A stretch of DNA of 14,704 nucleotides, from contig JANYDV010000122.1 in the NCBI GenBank assembly GCA_025363505.1, positions 1 to 14,704 on the forward strand, given 5' to 3'. The translations under genes were made by a program, and so were the position numbers. Each line of letters starts with the position of its first letter. Position 1 is the stretch's first letter. Below are positions 6,606 through 14,358 of this stretch, piece after piece. The DNA comes from Bacteroidota bacterium. Lineage in GTDB: Bacteria > Bacteroidota > Ignavibacteria > Palsa-1295. The notes below the pieces were generated by a model. It was not told the origin of the DNA. It saw only the letters and a program-made list of their open reading frames with translations, and did no database searches.

Positions 6606-7367
6606 ATGATTACACGACGACACGAGGGGAAAGTTGCAATTATTACCGGAGCTGCTATCGGAAACGGACGTGCGATGGCAGAACGATTAGCTAATGAAGG
6701 GGCGAAGATTATCATCGCAGACATTTGTGACTCAAGCGAAACACTTGCTTCAATCAATTCAAATAGTGATGTTCACCAGCCCCTGTTTATACAAACAGAT
6801 ATTACAAAGCCGGAGGAAGTAACAGCGCTTATGACACGGGTTCGTAGCGAATATGGGCAATTAGATATTTTGGTGAACAATGCAGGCATCTACGACGAAG
6901 AGCCATTTGAACTTTTGACATTTGAGAAATGGCAAGATGTCATTAATGTGAATCTCAACGGACTCTTCTTAATGACTAAAGCGGCATTGGTGATGATGAA
7001 AGAAAGGAGCTTCGGTAGGATAATAAATCTTTCAAGCGATACTGTCTGGCTGGGAACACCTTACTTGACGCACTACATTACCAGCAAGATGGGAATAATC
7101 GGTTTTACACGAGCACTTGCCTCTGAAATTGGTCGGTTCGGAATTACTGTTAATGCCGTCACGGTCGGATTAACAGCGACTCAAAGACCAACCGATACGA
7201 AACTTGGCACATCATCAATGCTTGAATATGTATTACCACAGCAAGCTATAGCCAAACAAGAAACACCAGAAGATATTGCGGCAGTTGTATCATTTCTGGC
7301 ATCTGATGATTCTGCAATTATTACGGGACAGACAATTAATGTTGATGGTGGCACGGCAAGACATTGA
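6606..7367 (+). CDS. SDR-family NAD(P)-dependent oxidoreductase
   Basis: This is a 253-residue classical short-chain dehydrogenase/reductase with a Rossmann fold. It has TGxxxGxG as TGAAIGNG (14-21), D39 at the end of the second strand (suggesting NAD(H) rather than NADPH), NNAG (91-94), and the catalytic tetrad N116, S144, Y157 and K161 (YITSK). The C-terminal GQTINVDGGTARH is the usual family ending. The length is standard and no motif is broken. The closest functional relatives could be 3-oxoacyl-ACP reductase (FabG) or sugar/alcohol dehydrogenases, but the sequence does not decide the substrate. It stands alone after the divergent promoter gap. A weak A/T-only inverted repeat follows its stop (7369-7390). 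Confidence 0.92.
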   Translation: MITRRHEGKVAIITGAAIGNGRAMAERLANEGAKIIIADICDSSETLASINSNSDVHQPLFIQTDITKPEEVTALMTRVRSEYGQLDILVNNAGIYDEEPFELLTFEKWQDVINVNLNGLFLMTKAALVMMKERSFGRIINLSSDTVWLGTPYLTHYITSKMGIIGFTRALASEIGRFGITVNAVTVGLTATQRPTDTKLGTSSMLEYVLPQQAIAKQETPEDIAAVVSFLASDDSAIITGQTINVDGGTARH

Positions 7368-7495
7368 AGAAAAAATAAAACACTTTTTTCAACTCTTTGA
7401 TGGTAATATTTAGTATAGAATAAATTCACTATTCAAAAAAGGGAACTCTCCGTTGTGATTTTCTTTTATGCACTTGCTAATTGTATAAAACAAAC

Positions 7496-7567
7496 GGCGC
7501 CGTGGCCAAGTGGTAAGGCAGAGCTCTGCAAAAGCTCCATTCATCAGTTCGAATCTGATCGGCGCCT
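7496..7567 (+). tRNA. tRNA-Cys (GCA)
   Basis: The 72-base cloverleaf folds by eye. The acceptor is GGCGCCG/CGGCGCC (7496-7502 with 7560-7566), the D stem GCC/GGC, and the anticodon stem GAGCT/AGCTC with loop CTGCAAA, giving anticodon GCA. The T stem is ATCAG/CTGAT with loop TTCGAAT. The unpaired discriminator is T (7567), the U73 identity base of tRNA-Cys. CCA is not encoded (TCTTCG follows). A TATAAA at 7484-7489 ends 6 bases before the mature 5' end and may be its -10, though no clear -35 is spaced correctly. An open frame from 7455 runs straight through the tRNA and must not be taken as protein N-terminus. Confidence 0.97.
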
Positions 7568-7646
7568 CTTCGATGGAATAGATCGCAGAGTTGGTTCACA
7601 ACAACATTCCCCAAACGTTGCGAGCAAGTGTGGTTATAGATTATTC

Positions 7647-7651
7647 AGGAG
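7647..7651 (+). promoter_or_regulatory. Ribosome-binding site that fixes a TTG start
   Basis: AGGAG lies 7 bases before a TTG at 7659. This TTG is the only nearby in-frame start that leaves a complete signal peptide. No in-frame ATG or GTG follows the tRNA with similar support. Confidence 0.8.
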
Positions 7652-7658
7652 AACGTCG

Positions 7659-9215
7659 TTGTATTATTTACGCAGTTGTATTCTGATACTCACCGTTTTC
7701 TTTGGTTTTGCCTATTCAGCCTTGGCTCAGGATAATTCTTCTGATAATTATACAAAGCGTGCTAAGATCAATCTTGGGCGTCAGATCAATTCTCCTTTTT
7801 CCGAACTTGCCCCCATTATCTCGCCAAACGGCAAACTGTTATTTTTTACAATGGGCAGAGATCATCCCTCGAATTTGGGTGAAGATCATTTGCAAGATTG
7901 TTATGTATCTCACAGAGCCCAAAATGGCTCTTGGTCGGCACCGAAAAATTTGGGTTTGCCAATTAATTCAGTTGGGAACGACGCAATCAGCGGTGTGTCG
8001 CCTGATGGGAGAACTCTGTTTATCAAAAACTTTATCTATAACCCAACCAATGGATATTGTTTCGCACGAAAGGACACCAATGGCAGATGGAATATTAATC
8101 CGATCACCATTTTGGAATATTCCAATTCCAGTCATCTCTCGTCACAATCTATAAGTGTGAACGGTGATTTTATTGTAATCTCAGCCGAACGCGCTGATGG
8201 ATATGGCGGACTTGATCTTTATGTAAGCCGTGTTAAAGACCGCTCGAAGAATTTATATGGACCATTGGAAAACTTAGGATTAGTGCTCAACACAAATTCA
8301 GATGAAATTGCCCCGTTTCTAGCGGCAGACAGCAAGACACTTTATTTTTCAAGTCGGGGCAGGGGAGGTTTTGGTGATGCGGATGTATTTATGACAAAAC
8401 GTTTAGATGATTCATGGGTAAATTGGAGCGCTCCAAAAAATCTCGGCAAAGACATTAATACCGAAGGAATGGACGCATACTATAGTGTGCCGGCATCGGG
8501 AGACGTAGCATTTTTTTCGTCGTCAAATGGAAACAATCATCTTGATCTCTATAAAATACTCTTAAATACTGACGAACAACCTGACCCCGTTATGCTTTTG
8601 CAGGGAGAAGTGATGAACCGGCAAGGTGTGATGATTCATGGATCTGTTGCGATAACTGATATACAAGATAATATCAATATTTGTAATTCAGAATCATCGG
8701 AAGATTTGGGAGATTTTTCATTGGTACTACCAACGGGGAAACGTTATCGGTTATCTGTCTCAGCGCCAGGATACTTACCGTTCAGTTCAGAGATTGATTT
8801 ATCTCAGACGCAACAATTCGCCGATACGACTATTACGGTCATACTTGATAGTGTTACAATCGGTAGTGTAGCGACCATTGAAGATATTTATTTTGATTTT
8901 AATAAAGCCACACTCAAGAGTGAGTCATTCTTTTCTCTTGACAAACTTGCCGAGTTGTTGCATTCAAACGAGCACTGGGTTGTTCGGATAGAAGGATATA
9001 CCGACAGCATCGGCTCTGCCGAGTTTAATAAAGTACTTTCTCACGACCGAGCACAGTCGGTTGTGAGTTATCTAATTTCGAAGGGAATAGTTTCAGAAAG
9101 ATTACAAGCCGAAGGTTTTGGAGCGGCGTCGCCGGTCGCTGACAACAGCACCGAAGATGGTAGGCGCAAGAATAGACGAGTTGAGTTAAGACTGATCAGA
9201 TTTTCTGAGAAGTAA
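7659..9215 (+). CDS. Exported PD40 beta-propeller protein with C-terminal OmpA peptidoglycan-binding domain
   Basis: With the TTG start the protein has 518 residues. A signal peptide (1-23) has core ILILTVFFGFAYS and cleavage ALA before Q24. PD40/WD40-like propeller repeats run about 45-300, with the recurring pattern of 'SPNGK-LFF', 'SPDGRTLFI', 'SVNGDFIVIS', 'AADSKTLYFSS' and 'PASGDVAFFSS', each followed by an aspartate-rich strand. A carboxypeptidase-regulatory-like beta domain follows at about 312-395. The OmpA C-terminal domain (405-515) starts IYFDFNKATL and carries D449 in GYTDS and R464 in SHDRA, matching the diaminopimelate-binding Asp/Arg pair of OmpA. It probably anchors to peptidoglycan in the periplasm. 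The architecture recalls PorE of type IX secretion but lacks its TPR part and has no lipobox. It sits between tRNA-Cys and rimP; its stop is 23 bases before rimP, so they may be co-transcribed. Confidence 0.9.
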   Translation: MYYLRSCILILTVFFGFAYSALAQDNSSDNYTKRAKINLGRQINSPFSELAPIISPNGKLLFFTMGRDHPSNLGEDHLQDCYVSHRAQNGSWSAPKNLGLPINSVGNDAISGVSPDGRTLFIKNFIYNPTNGYCFARKDTNGRWNINPITILEYSNSSHLSSQSISVNGDFIVISAERADGYGGLDLYVSRVKDRSKNLYGPLENLGLVLNTNSDEIAPFLAADSKTLYFSSRGRGGFGDADVFMTKRLDDSWVNWSAPKNLGKDINTEGMDAYYSVPASGDVAFFSSSNGNNHLDLYKILLNTDEQPDPVMLLQGEVMNRQGVMIHGSVAITDIQDNINICNSESSEDLGDFSLVLPTGKRYRLSVSAPGYLPFSSEIDLSQTQQFADTTITVILDSVTIGSVATIEDIYFDFNKATLKSESFFSLDKLAELLHSNEHWVVRIEGYTDSIGSAEFNKVLSHDRAQSVVSYLISKGIVSERLQAEGFGAASPVADNSTEDGRRKNRRVELRLIRFSEK

Positions 9216-9223
9216 ATTATTTT

Positions 9224-9229
9224 GAGGAG
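9224..9229 (+). promoter_or_regulatory. rimP ribosome-binding site
   Basis: GAGGAG lies 9 bases before the ATG at 9239, a strong Shine-Dalgarno sequence. Together with AGGAG before 7659 it shows that this organism does use such sites. Confidence 0.75.
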
Positions 9230-9238
9230 CATTTTACT

Positions 9239-9730
9239 ATGAGTGGAATTACCAAAGAAATCATCGAAGCATTTGTTGCGCCACTTGCCAAGCACCGTGG
9301 CTTACATATATTGCATTGCATCGTTCGAGGTACTTCATCACGTCCGGTCATAGAAATCTCACTTGATGGTAGCAAGCCTGTTTTGATCGAAGATTGTGAA
9401 CATATAAGCAGATCACTGCTCGAATATATCGAAGGCTCAGAATATAAAAACCTCAATTATCGCCTTGATGTTTTATCGCCGGGAGTTGATGAGCCAATCA
9501 TTCATGACTATCAGTTCCAGCGCACGATTTCTAAGCTGGTAGCTCTGTCATACAAAAAAGAGGAAATTGATCTGCCCAAAAAGGGAATATTGACAGGATT
9601 TAGTGAGACTACCGTTACCATAACACAAGAAATATCAGGCGTAAAAGGTACAAAACCAAAGCTGGGTGATGAAATAGTGGTGGATCGGGATCGTATTTCA
9701 CTCCTAAAACAAGTGGCTGTAATACGATAG
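9239..9730 (+). CDS. rimP: Ribosome maturation factor RimP
   Basis: This 163-residue cytoplasmic protein is needed for 30S subunit maturation. The N-terminal alpha/beta domain (about 1-85) has RPVIEISLDG (35-44), the CEHISRSLLEYIE helix, and the conserved LDVLSPGVDEPI (76-87; family pattern 'LEVSSPGLDRPL'). The C-terminal Sm-like domain (about 90-160) ends DRISLLKQVAVIR. Length is normal. The start has a strong GAGGAG site. It heads the conserved rimP-nusA-infB-rbfA-truB cluster, but a terminator-like hairpin separates it from nusA. Confidence 0.95.
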   Translation: MSGITKEIIEAFVAPLAKHRGLHILHCIVRGTSSRPVIEISLDGSKPVLIEDCEHISRSLLEYIEGSEYKNLNYRLDVLSPGVDEPIIHDYQFQRTISKLVALSYKKEEIDLPKKGILTGFSETTVTITQEISGVKGTKPKLGDEIVVDRDRISLLKQVAVIR

Positions 9731-9808
9731 ATATAGCGATTTAATGTGAATTTTAGCATCCGCTTCACTGTTAGAGTCATTCTCAAAATTTGTAGTTTTT
9801 TAGTGTAT

Positions 9809-9845
9809 CAGACTTTGGGTAGCCAAAGTCTGTTTTTTGTTTTTT
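9809..9845 (+). terminator. Intrinsic terminator/attenuator directly upstream of nusA
   Basis: A perfect 10-bp stem CAGACTTTGG / CCAAAGTCTG (9809-9818 with 9823-9832) and GTAG loop is followed by six Ts, a G, and six more Ts (9833-9845). This is a textbook rho-independent terminator on the plus strand; on the minus strand no T-run follows. The T-tract ends 6 bases before the nusA ATG (9852). Any promoter in the rimP-nusA gap or farther upstream must transcribe through it to reach nusA, so it probably acts as a partial terminator or attenuator. Confidence 0.85.
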
Positions 9846-9851
9846 AGGATT

Positions 9852-11174
9852 ATGAATCCACAAATTGTAGAAGCATTCGCGGAGATGGTCCGCGATAAAG
9901 GTATTGATCGCGACATCTTAATGTCCGTTATCGAGGAAACATTCTCGATGATGGTCAAAAAGAAATTCGGCTTAGAGTCGAAGTTTGATATCGTGATGAA
10001 TATGGATAAAGGCGACATCGAAATATATCTCGAGAAGTCAGTTGTTGATGTGGTCGAAGACCCCGCAACACAGATCTCGGTCACCGATGCACGCACCAAA
10101 TCCGGCGAAGACCTCGAAGCGGGCGATGAGTATGTTGAGATCATCCGCACCGCAAAAGATTTCGGTCGTCGCTTGATCATCGCAGCGAAGCAAAATCTAA
10201 ATCAAAAGATTCGCGAGATCGAGAAAGACAATCTTTTTAATGAGTATTCTACTCTTGTTGGTGATATTATCATCGGCGAAGTGTATCAGCAGCGCCGTGG
10301 CGATCTGTTCGTGATCCACGAACGCCGTGAATTATTGCTCCCGGCAAACGAGCAAATTCCTCGTGAACGTTGGCGCAAAGGCGATACCATCAGAGCTATC
10401 GTCAAAGAAGTTAGAAGAACATCGACCAATTCAACTCCTGTTGTAATTCTTTCGAGAACCGACCCACGCTTCTTAGCGAAGTTGATGGAGCTTGAAATAC
10501 CAGAAATTTTTGACGGATTTATTACCATCAAAGCAATTGCTCGCGAACCGGGTGAGCGTGCGAAGGTAGCAGTGGAATCTAACGATGATCGTATCGATCC
10601 GGTAGGGGCATGCGTCGGCATGAAAGGCGTTCGTATTCATTCGATCGTTCGCGAACTTGCGAATGAAAGTATTGACGTCATTCCTTGGGCAGAAGACGCA
10701 ACAACATTTTTAGGGCGAGCACTTTCTCCTGCAAAACTGATCAATGTCAATCTTGACGAAGCTCTTCACACAGCTACTGTTCTTGTTTCTGACGATCAGG
10801 TTTCGCTTGCCATTGGCAAACAAGGTCAGAATGTTCGTTTAGCTTCGAAATTGACCGGCTACCAGATTAATCTTGTCAAAGAAGCTCGTGATGAAGAGGA
10901 TATTGAGTTGATCGAATTCCGTGATGAACTTGGACTTGATATTTACACTGAGCTTATCAAAACTCGTATTGATACAGCACGTGAATTCCTGAATACACCT
11001 GAGGAAACTCTACTACGAGTCCCAGGTATGACCGAAGAAAAAATTGCACAAGTGCGAGTGATGCTCAATAACGAGCTTCAGCAAGCAGACCAAGAATTAG
11101 AAACGATGGCAGAGAAAGCGGGCTTCAAACTGACGACCCAACGCTCTGACTCAAAAGATGAAACAGCCGAATAA
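9852..11174 (+). CDS. nusA: Transcription termination/antitermination factor NusA
   Basis: NusA binds RNA polymerase and modulates pausing, intrinsic termination and antitermination. The 440-residue protein has the polymerase-binding N-terminal domain (about 1-125), an S1 domain (about 134-200), KH1 around DPVGACVGMKGVRIHSI (249-265), KH2 around SLAIGKQGQNVRLASKLTG (318-336), and a short C-terminal helix-hairpin-helix-like part (about 375-410). The tail is acidic, and no second acidic repeat like that of E. coli is present. I choose ATG 9852 because the frame upstream of it is only the terminator T-tract (an in-frame TTG at 9837 has no support). The AGGA before it is just 2 bases away, so the ribosome-binding site is poor. 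infB starts 60 bases later. Confidence 0.96.
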   Translation: MNPQIVEAFAEMVRDKGIDRDILMSVIEETFSMMVKKKFGLESKFDIVMNMDKGDIEIYLEKSVVDVVEDPATQISVTDARTKSGEDLEAGDEYVEIIRTAKDFGRRLIIAAKQNLNQKIREIEKDNLFNEYSTLVGDIIIGEVYQQRRGDLFVIHERRELLLPANEQIPRERWRKGDTIRAIVKEVRRTSTNSTPVVILSRTDPRFLAKLMELEIPEIFDGFITIKAIAREPGERAKVAVESNDDRIDPVGACVGMKGVRIHSIVRELANESIDVIPWAEDATTFLGRALSPAKLINVNLDEALHTATVLVSDDQVSLAIGKQGQNVRLASKLTGYQINLVKEARDEEDIELIEFRDELGLDIYTELIKTRIDTAREFLNTPEETLLRVPGMTEEKIAQVRVMLNNELQQADQELETMAEKAGFKLTTQRSDSKDETAE

Positions 11175-11234
11175 CGTTATGGCAACGTCGGCAAAAATGT
11201 TTACGTACTCATTTAAGCGGAACGGTGTCACTGT

Positions 11235-13970
11235 ATGGTGTCTGATACGACAGAAAAAGCGAAGAAACAAACTGTACGCACCCTTGCGACAGAACTCAAT
11301 ATTAGTCATGATTCACTAATAGAGTTTCTGCAAAGCAAAGGGTTCTCGGGCATTAAGTCCATCATGTCTAAAATTGACGATGATGCACTTGAAGCTACTA
11401 TGAAGCACTTTGGCAAAGAAAAGGATGTCGCAGAAAAACGCCAGAAAAAAGTAGCCGCATTTAAAGAGAAACGAGCCAAAACTAAAGGCGAAGATATTGC
11501 CGCCAAAGTAGCGGCGGGACATCCTCCGGAAAAAGAAGTCGCGCTTGAGCCTGAGGCTCCGATCGTCGAGATTGAAACTCCTGCAATAATCGAAGTACCC
11601 GAGATCGTAGTAGAACATCCACCTCTTGATGAAGCGCCAGTAATCGTTGTAGAAGAACCGGTATCGGATAGCCCCGAGGCTCCGGAAGAGTCTACACTTC
11701 AAGTCCCCATTGAGCAGAGTAGCGAAGAAGAAGGGGAGCATGGCGATGACGAACATAAACGCAAACGTCGTAAAAAGAAAACCACTACAGTACTAATCAC
11801 TTCATCTTCCACCCCCGGAGAACTTCCACCTCCAATGCCGGGACTCAAGATCAAAGGGAAAATTGATCTCGAAGCATTAAAGCCTAAGAAGAAAGAAGCT
11901 TCTAAACCACTTCAGATTAAGAAAGTTGGGGATAAATTAGCCGATAAAAAAGCTCGTTTCAAACCTAATGAAACTCGCAAAGCGAAAACAGGTTTTGAAG
12001 AAGAAGCTGACAAGAAGAAAAAGACAAGAGGTCCGAACGTTGATACAAAAGACGTACAGGATGCTGTTCGTCGAACACTTTCAGGACTCGACGAAACTCG
12101 CACAAATGCAGGGCGTGCCAAAGCACGCAAATCACGTCGTCGTGATCGCGCAGAGACTGAAGAGCGTAAAACACAAGAAATTTTTGAAGCAGAGAGCACA
12201 ATCATTCGTCCGACCGAATTCGTAACGGCAAATGAACTTGCAAATTTGATGCGCGTTGATGTCGGACAGATCATCGGCAAATGTATAGCTCTTGGATTAA
12301 TGGTATCTATCAATCAGCGTCTTGATAAAGATACTATTCAATTGGTAGCAGATGAGTTTGGGTTTACCGTCGAATTTCAAGAAGAATACACCGTTGTTAC
12401 ACTCGATGATACCCCGGACGATCCCGAAACACTCAAGACAAGACCTCCGGTTGTTACAATCATGGGTCACGTCGATCACGGCAAGACATCGTTACTTGAT
12501 TATATTCGTAAATCAAAAGTAGTTGCAGGCGAGTCGGGTGGTATCACACAACATATCGGTGCTTATGAAGTGACTCTCGAAAGCGGACGTCAAATTACTT
12601 TTCTTGATACCCCGGGTCATGAAGCCTTCACGGCTATGCGTGCTCGTGGAGCGCAGTCAACCGATATTGTTATTTTAGTAATCGCAGCAGATGATAATGT
12701 GATGCCACAAACGTGGGAAGCTCTTTCTCATGCACAAGCTGCGGGCGTTCCTATAGTTATTGCCTTTAATAAAATTGATCGCCCTGAATCGAATGCGGAT
12801 CGCATCCGTCAACAGCTTGCCGACAAGAATGTTCTTGTGGAAGAATGGGGTGGTAAGTTTGGAAGTGTTGAAGTCTCTGCAAAGACAGGCTTAAATGTCG
12901 AGAAGTTACTCGAAAGAGTTTTGCTCGAAGCAGATATTCTTGATCTTAAAGCAAATCCTGACCGCGAAGCTCGCGGTGTTATTATTGAAGCTGAAGTTGA
13001 CAAAGGTCGTGGTATTCAGGCTACAGTGCTCGTTCAAAAAGGTACTCTTCGCTTAGGAGATCCTTTTATTGCCGGTGTATACTCCGGTCGTGTTAGAGCA
13101 ATGTTTGACGAAAGAGGGAATAGAGTCGAGGTTGCCCCTCCGTCACGTCCGGTGCAGTTACTTGGATTCGATGGAATTCCGCAAGCCGGTGATCAATTTA
13201 TTGTTCTCGAGTCTGATACAATCGCGAAAGATATTTCGACGACACGTATGCAACTCAAGCGTGAGCAGAACTTTAAGCAAATCCGTGGCGTCATCAGTCT
13301 TGATGACATCAGCGAACAGATTAAAGAAGGAAAAGTACAAAATCTTCGTGTCATCCTTAAAGGTGACGTTGATGGATCAGTCGAAGCACTGGGCGACTCA
13401 TTACTTAGGCTTTCGACGCCGGAAGTAAAAGTAGAGATAGTTCAGCGTGCGGTTGGCGCTATTTCTGAAAATGATGTGAACCTTGCTGCCGCAAGTAACG
13501 CGATCATTATTGGGTTTCATGTTCGACCTAATTTGGATGCCCGTAAACTTGCAGCTTCCGAACATGTTGACATTCGTTTATACAGCGTTATATATGACTG
13601 CATTAACGAGATTCGTCAAGCCCTCGAAGGCTTATTATCGCCTGATCAGAAAGAAGAGATCGTCGGAACCGCGACGGTACGAGAAGTCTTCAAAGTGCCA
13701 AAGATCGGTACTGTAGCAGGCTGTTACGTTGTAGATGGAAAGCTTATTCGCAACGCCAAGATTCGTGTTATTCGAGATGGTATCGAAGTCTTTGCCGGCT
13801 CGTTGTCCTCACTTAAACGCTTCAAAGAAGACGTACGTGAAGTCGAGACCGGATACGAGTGTGGTATTGGCTTGGAGAACTTCAATGACATTAAAGTCAG
13901 CGATACGATCGAGTCATTCAAGATCGTCGAAGTTAAGCGTAAGCTTGAAACAGCAACACCAGTGCGCTAA
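11235..13970 (+). CDS. infB: Translation initiation factor IF-2
   Basis: IF-2 is the GTPase that brings fMet-tRNA to the 30S subunit and promotes 50S joining. The 911 residues comprise an N-terminal winged-helix-like segment (about 12-60) and a long low-complexity linker. The linker has an acidic Pro/Val/Glu-rich part (about 100-170), then Lys/Arg-rich stretches (174-310). A second IF2_N domain (about 325-385) precedes the GTPase core: G1 GHVDHGKT (411-418), G2 around T438, G3 DTPGH (458-462), G4 NKID (512-515) and G5 SAKTG (548-552). Domains II, III and IV follow to the end. The start is ATG 11235; a GTG two codons-frame later (11238) is an alternative. No strong Shine-Dalgarno site is seen. 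rbfA follows after 22 bases. Confidence 0.96.
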   Translation: MVSDTTEKAKKQTVRTLATELNISHDSLIEFLQSKGFSGIKSIMSKIDDDALEATMKHFGKEKDVAEKRQKKVAAFKEKRAKTKGEDIAAKVAAGHPPEKEVALEPEAPIVEIETPAIIEVPEIVVEHPPLDEAPVIVVEEPVSDSPEAPEESTLQVPIEQSSEEEGEHGDDEHKRKRRKKKTTTVLITSSSTPGELPPPMPGLKIKGKIDLEALKPKKKEASKPLQIKKVGDKLADKKARFKPNETRKAKTGFEEEADKKKKTRGPNVDTKDVQDAVRRTLSGLDETRTNAGRAKARKSRRRDRAETEERKTQEIFEAESTIIRPTEFVTANELANLMRVDVGQIIGKCIALGLMVSINQRLDKDTIQLVADEFGFTVEFQEEYTVVTLDDTPDDPETLKTRPPVVTIMGHVDHGKTSLLDYIRKSKVVAGESGGITQHIGAYEVTLESGRQITFLDTPGHEAFTAMRARGAQSTDIVILVIAADDNVMPQTWEALSHAQAAGVPIVIAFNKIDRPESNADRIRQQLADKNVLVEEWGGKFGSVEVSAKTGLNVEKLLERVLLEADILDLKANPDREARGVIIEAEVDKGRGIQATVLVQKGTLRLGDPFIAGVYSGRVRAMFDERGNRVEVAPPSRPVQLLGFDGIPQAGDQFIVLESDTIAKDISTTRMQLKREQNFKQIRGVISLDDISEQIKEGKVQNLRVILKGDVDGSVEALGDSLLRLSTPEVKVEIVQRAVGAISENDVNLAAASNAIIIGFHVRPNLDARKLAASEHVDIRLYSVIYDCINEIRQALEGLLSPDQKEEIVGTATVREVFKVPKIGTVAGCYVVDGKLIRNAKIRVIRDGIEVFAGSLSSLKRFKEDVREVETGYECGIGLENFNDIKVSDTIESFKIVEVKRKLETATPVR

Positions 13971-13992
13971 CCAAGATTAATGTTTTTAAAGT

Positions 13993-14358
13993 ATGTCTAT
14001 TCGCACCGAACGAGTTGCCGGAGAGATCAAGAAGTCACTTTCTGAGATCCTACAAAACGAATATTCGCATCTCTATGATGCATTAGTGACTATTACAGTT
14101 GTACGCTTATCCGGTGACCTTCGTCATTGCAAAGTTTATCTTTCTATGATTGCAAGAAAAGATATACCAGAGGATATCCTTAAGCGTATTAAAGCTGAAA
14201 CTCCGCACATTAGAAGTTCATTGGCACATTCAATCCGCATCCGTCACGTGCCTGAATTGTTATTTTATCTTGACGATACTCAAGAAGAAGTCCAGAAAAT
14301 GGAATATTTATTCAAAGAAATTCATCGGCGAGAGCAAGAACAGCGTGATACAAACTGA
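13993..14358 (+). CDS. rbfA: 30S ribosome-binding factor RbfA
   Basis: This 121-residue cold-adaptation and 16S-processing factor has the family layout. The N-terminal RTERVAGEIKKSLSEIL helix is followed by VTITVVRLSGDLRHCKVYLS (the strand pair with the 'S-DL--AKV' pattern) and ends near IRHVPELLFYLDDTQEEVQKMEYLF ('R-VPEL-F--D-S-E---I--L'). Length is typical. It lies 22 bases after infB and its 3' end overlaps the proposed truB start by 14 bases, indicating tight coupling. Confidence 0.95.
   Translation: MSIRTERVAGEIKKSLSEILQNEYSHLYDALVTITVVRLSGDLRHCKVYLSMIARKDIPEDILKRIKAETPHIRSSLAHSIRIRHVPELLFYLDDTQEEVQKMEYLFKEIHRREQEQRDTN

Noticed and set aside
6606..7367. Naming the SDR gene fabG
   Set aside because: The SDR motifs are clear, but no neighbouring fatty-acid genes or specific residues distinguish 3-oxoacyl-ACP reductase from other SDR enzymes.
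7369..7390. GAAAAAA...TTTTTTC inverted repeat after the SDR gene as a terminator
   Set aside because: The stem is A/T only apart from one G-C pair and has an 8-base loop with no T-run after it. It is too weak to call.
9656..9661. CCAAAG near the end of rimP as an antiterminator arm pairing with CTTTGG of the nusA-proximal hairpin
   Set aside because: Only six bases match, about 150 bases away. This is expected by chance, and no extended alternative fold was seen.
11179..11312. Short open frame (about 44 codons) starting in the nusA-infB gap and overlapping infB
   Set aside because: It is out of frame with infB, with no ribosome-binding site and no recognisable product. It is probably chance, though a leader peptide cannot be fully excluded.
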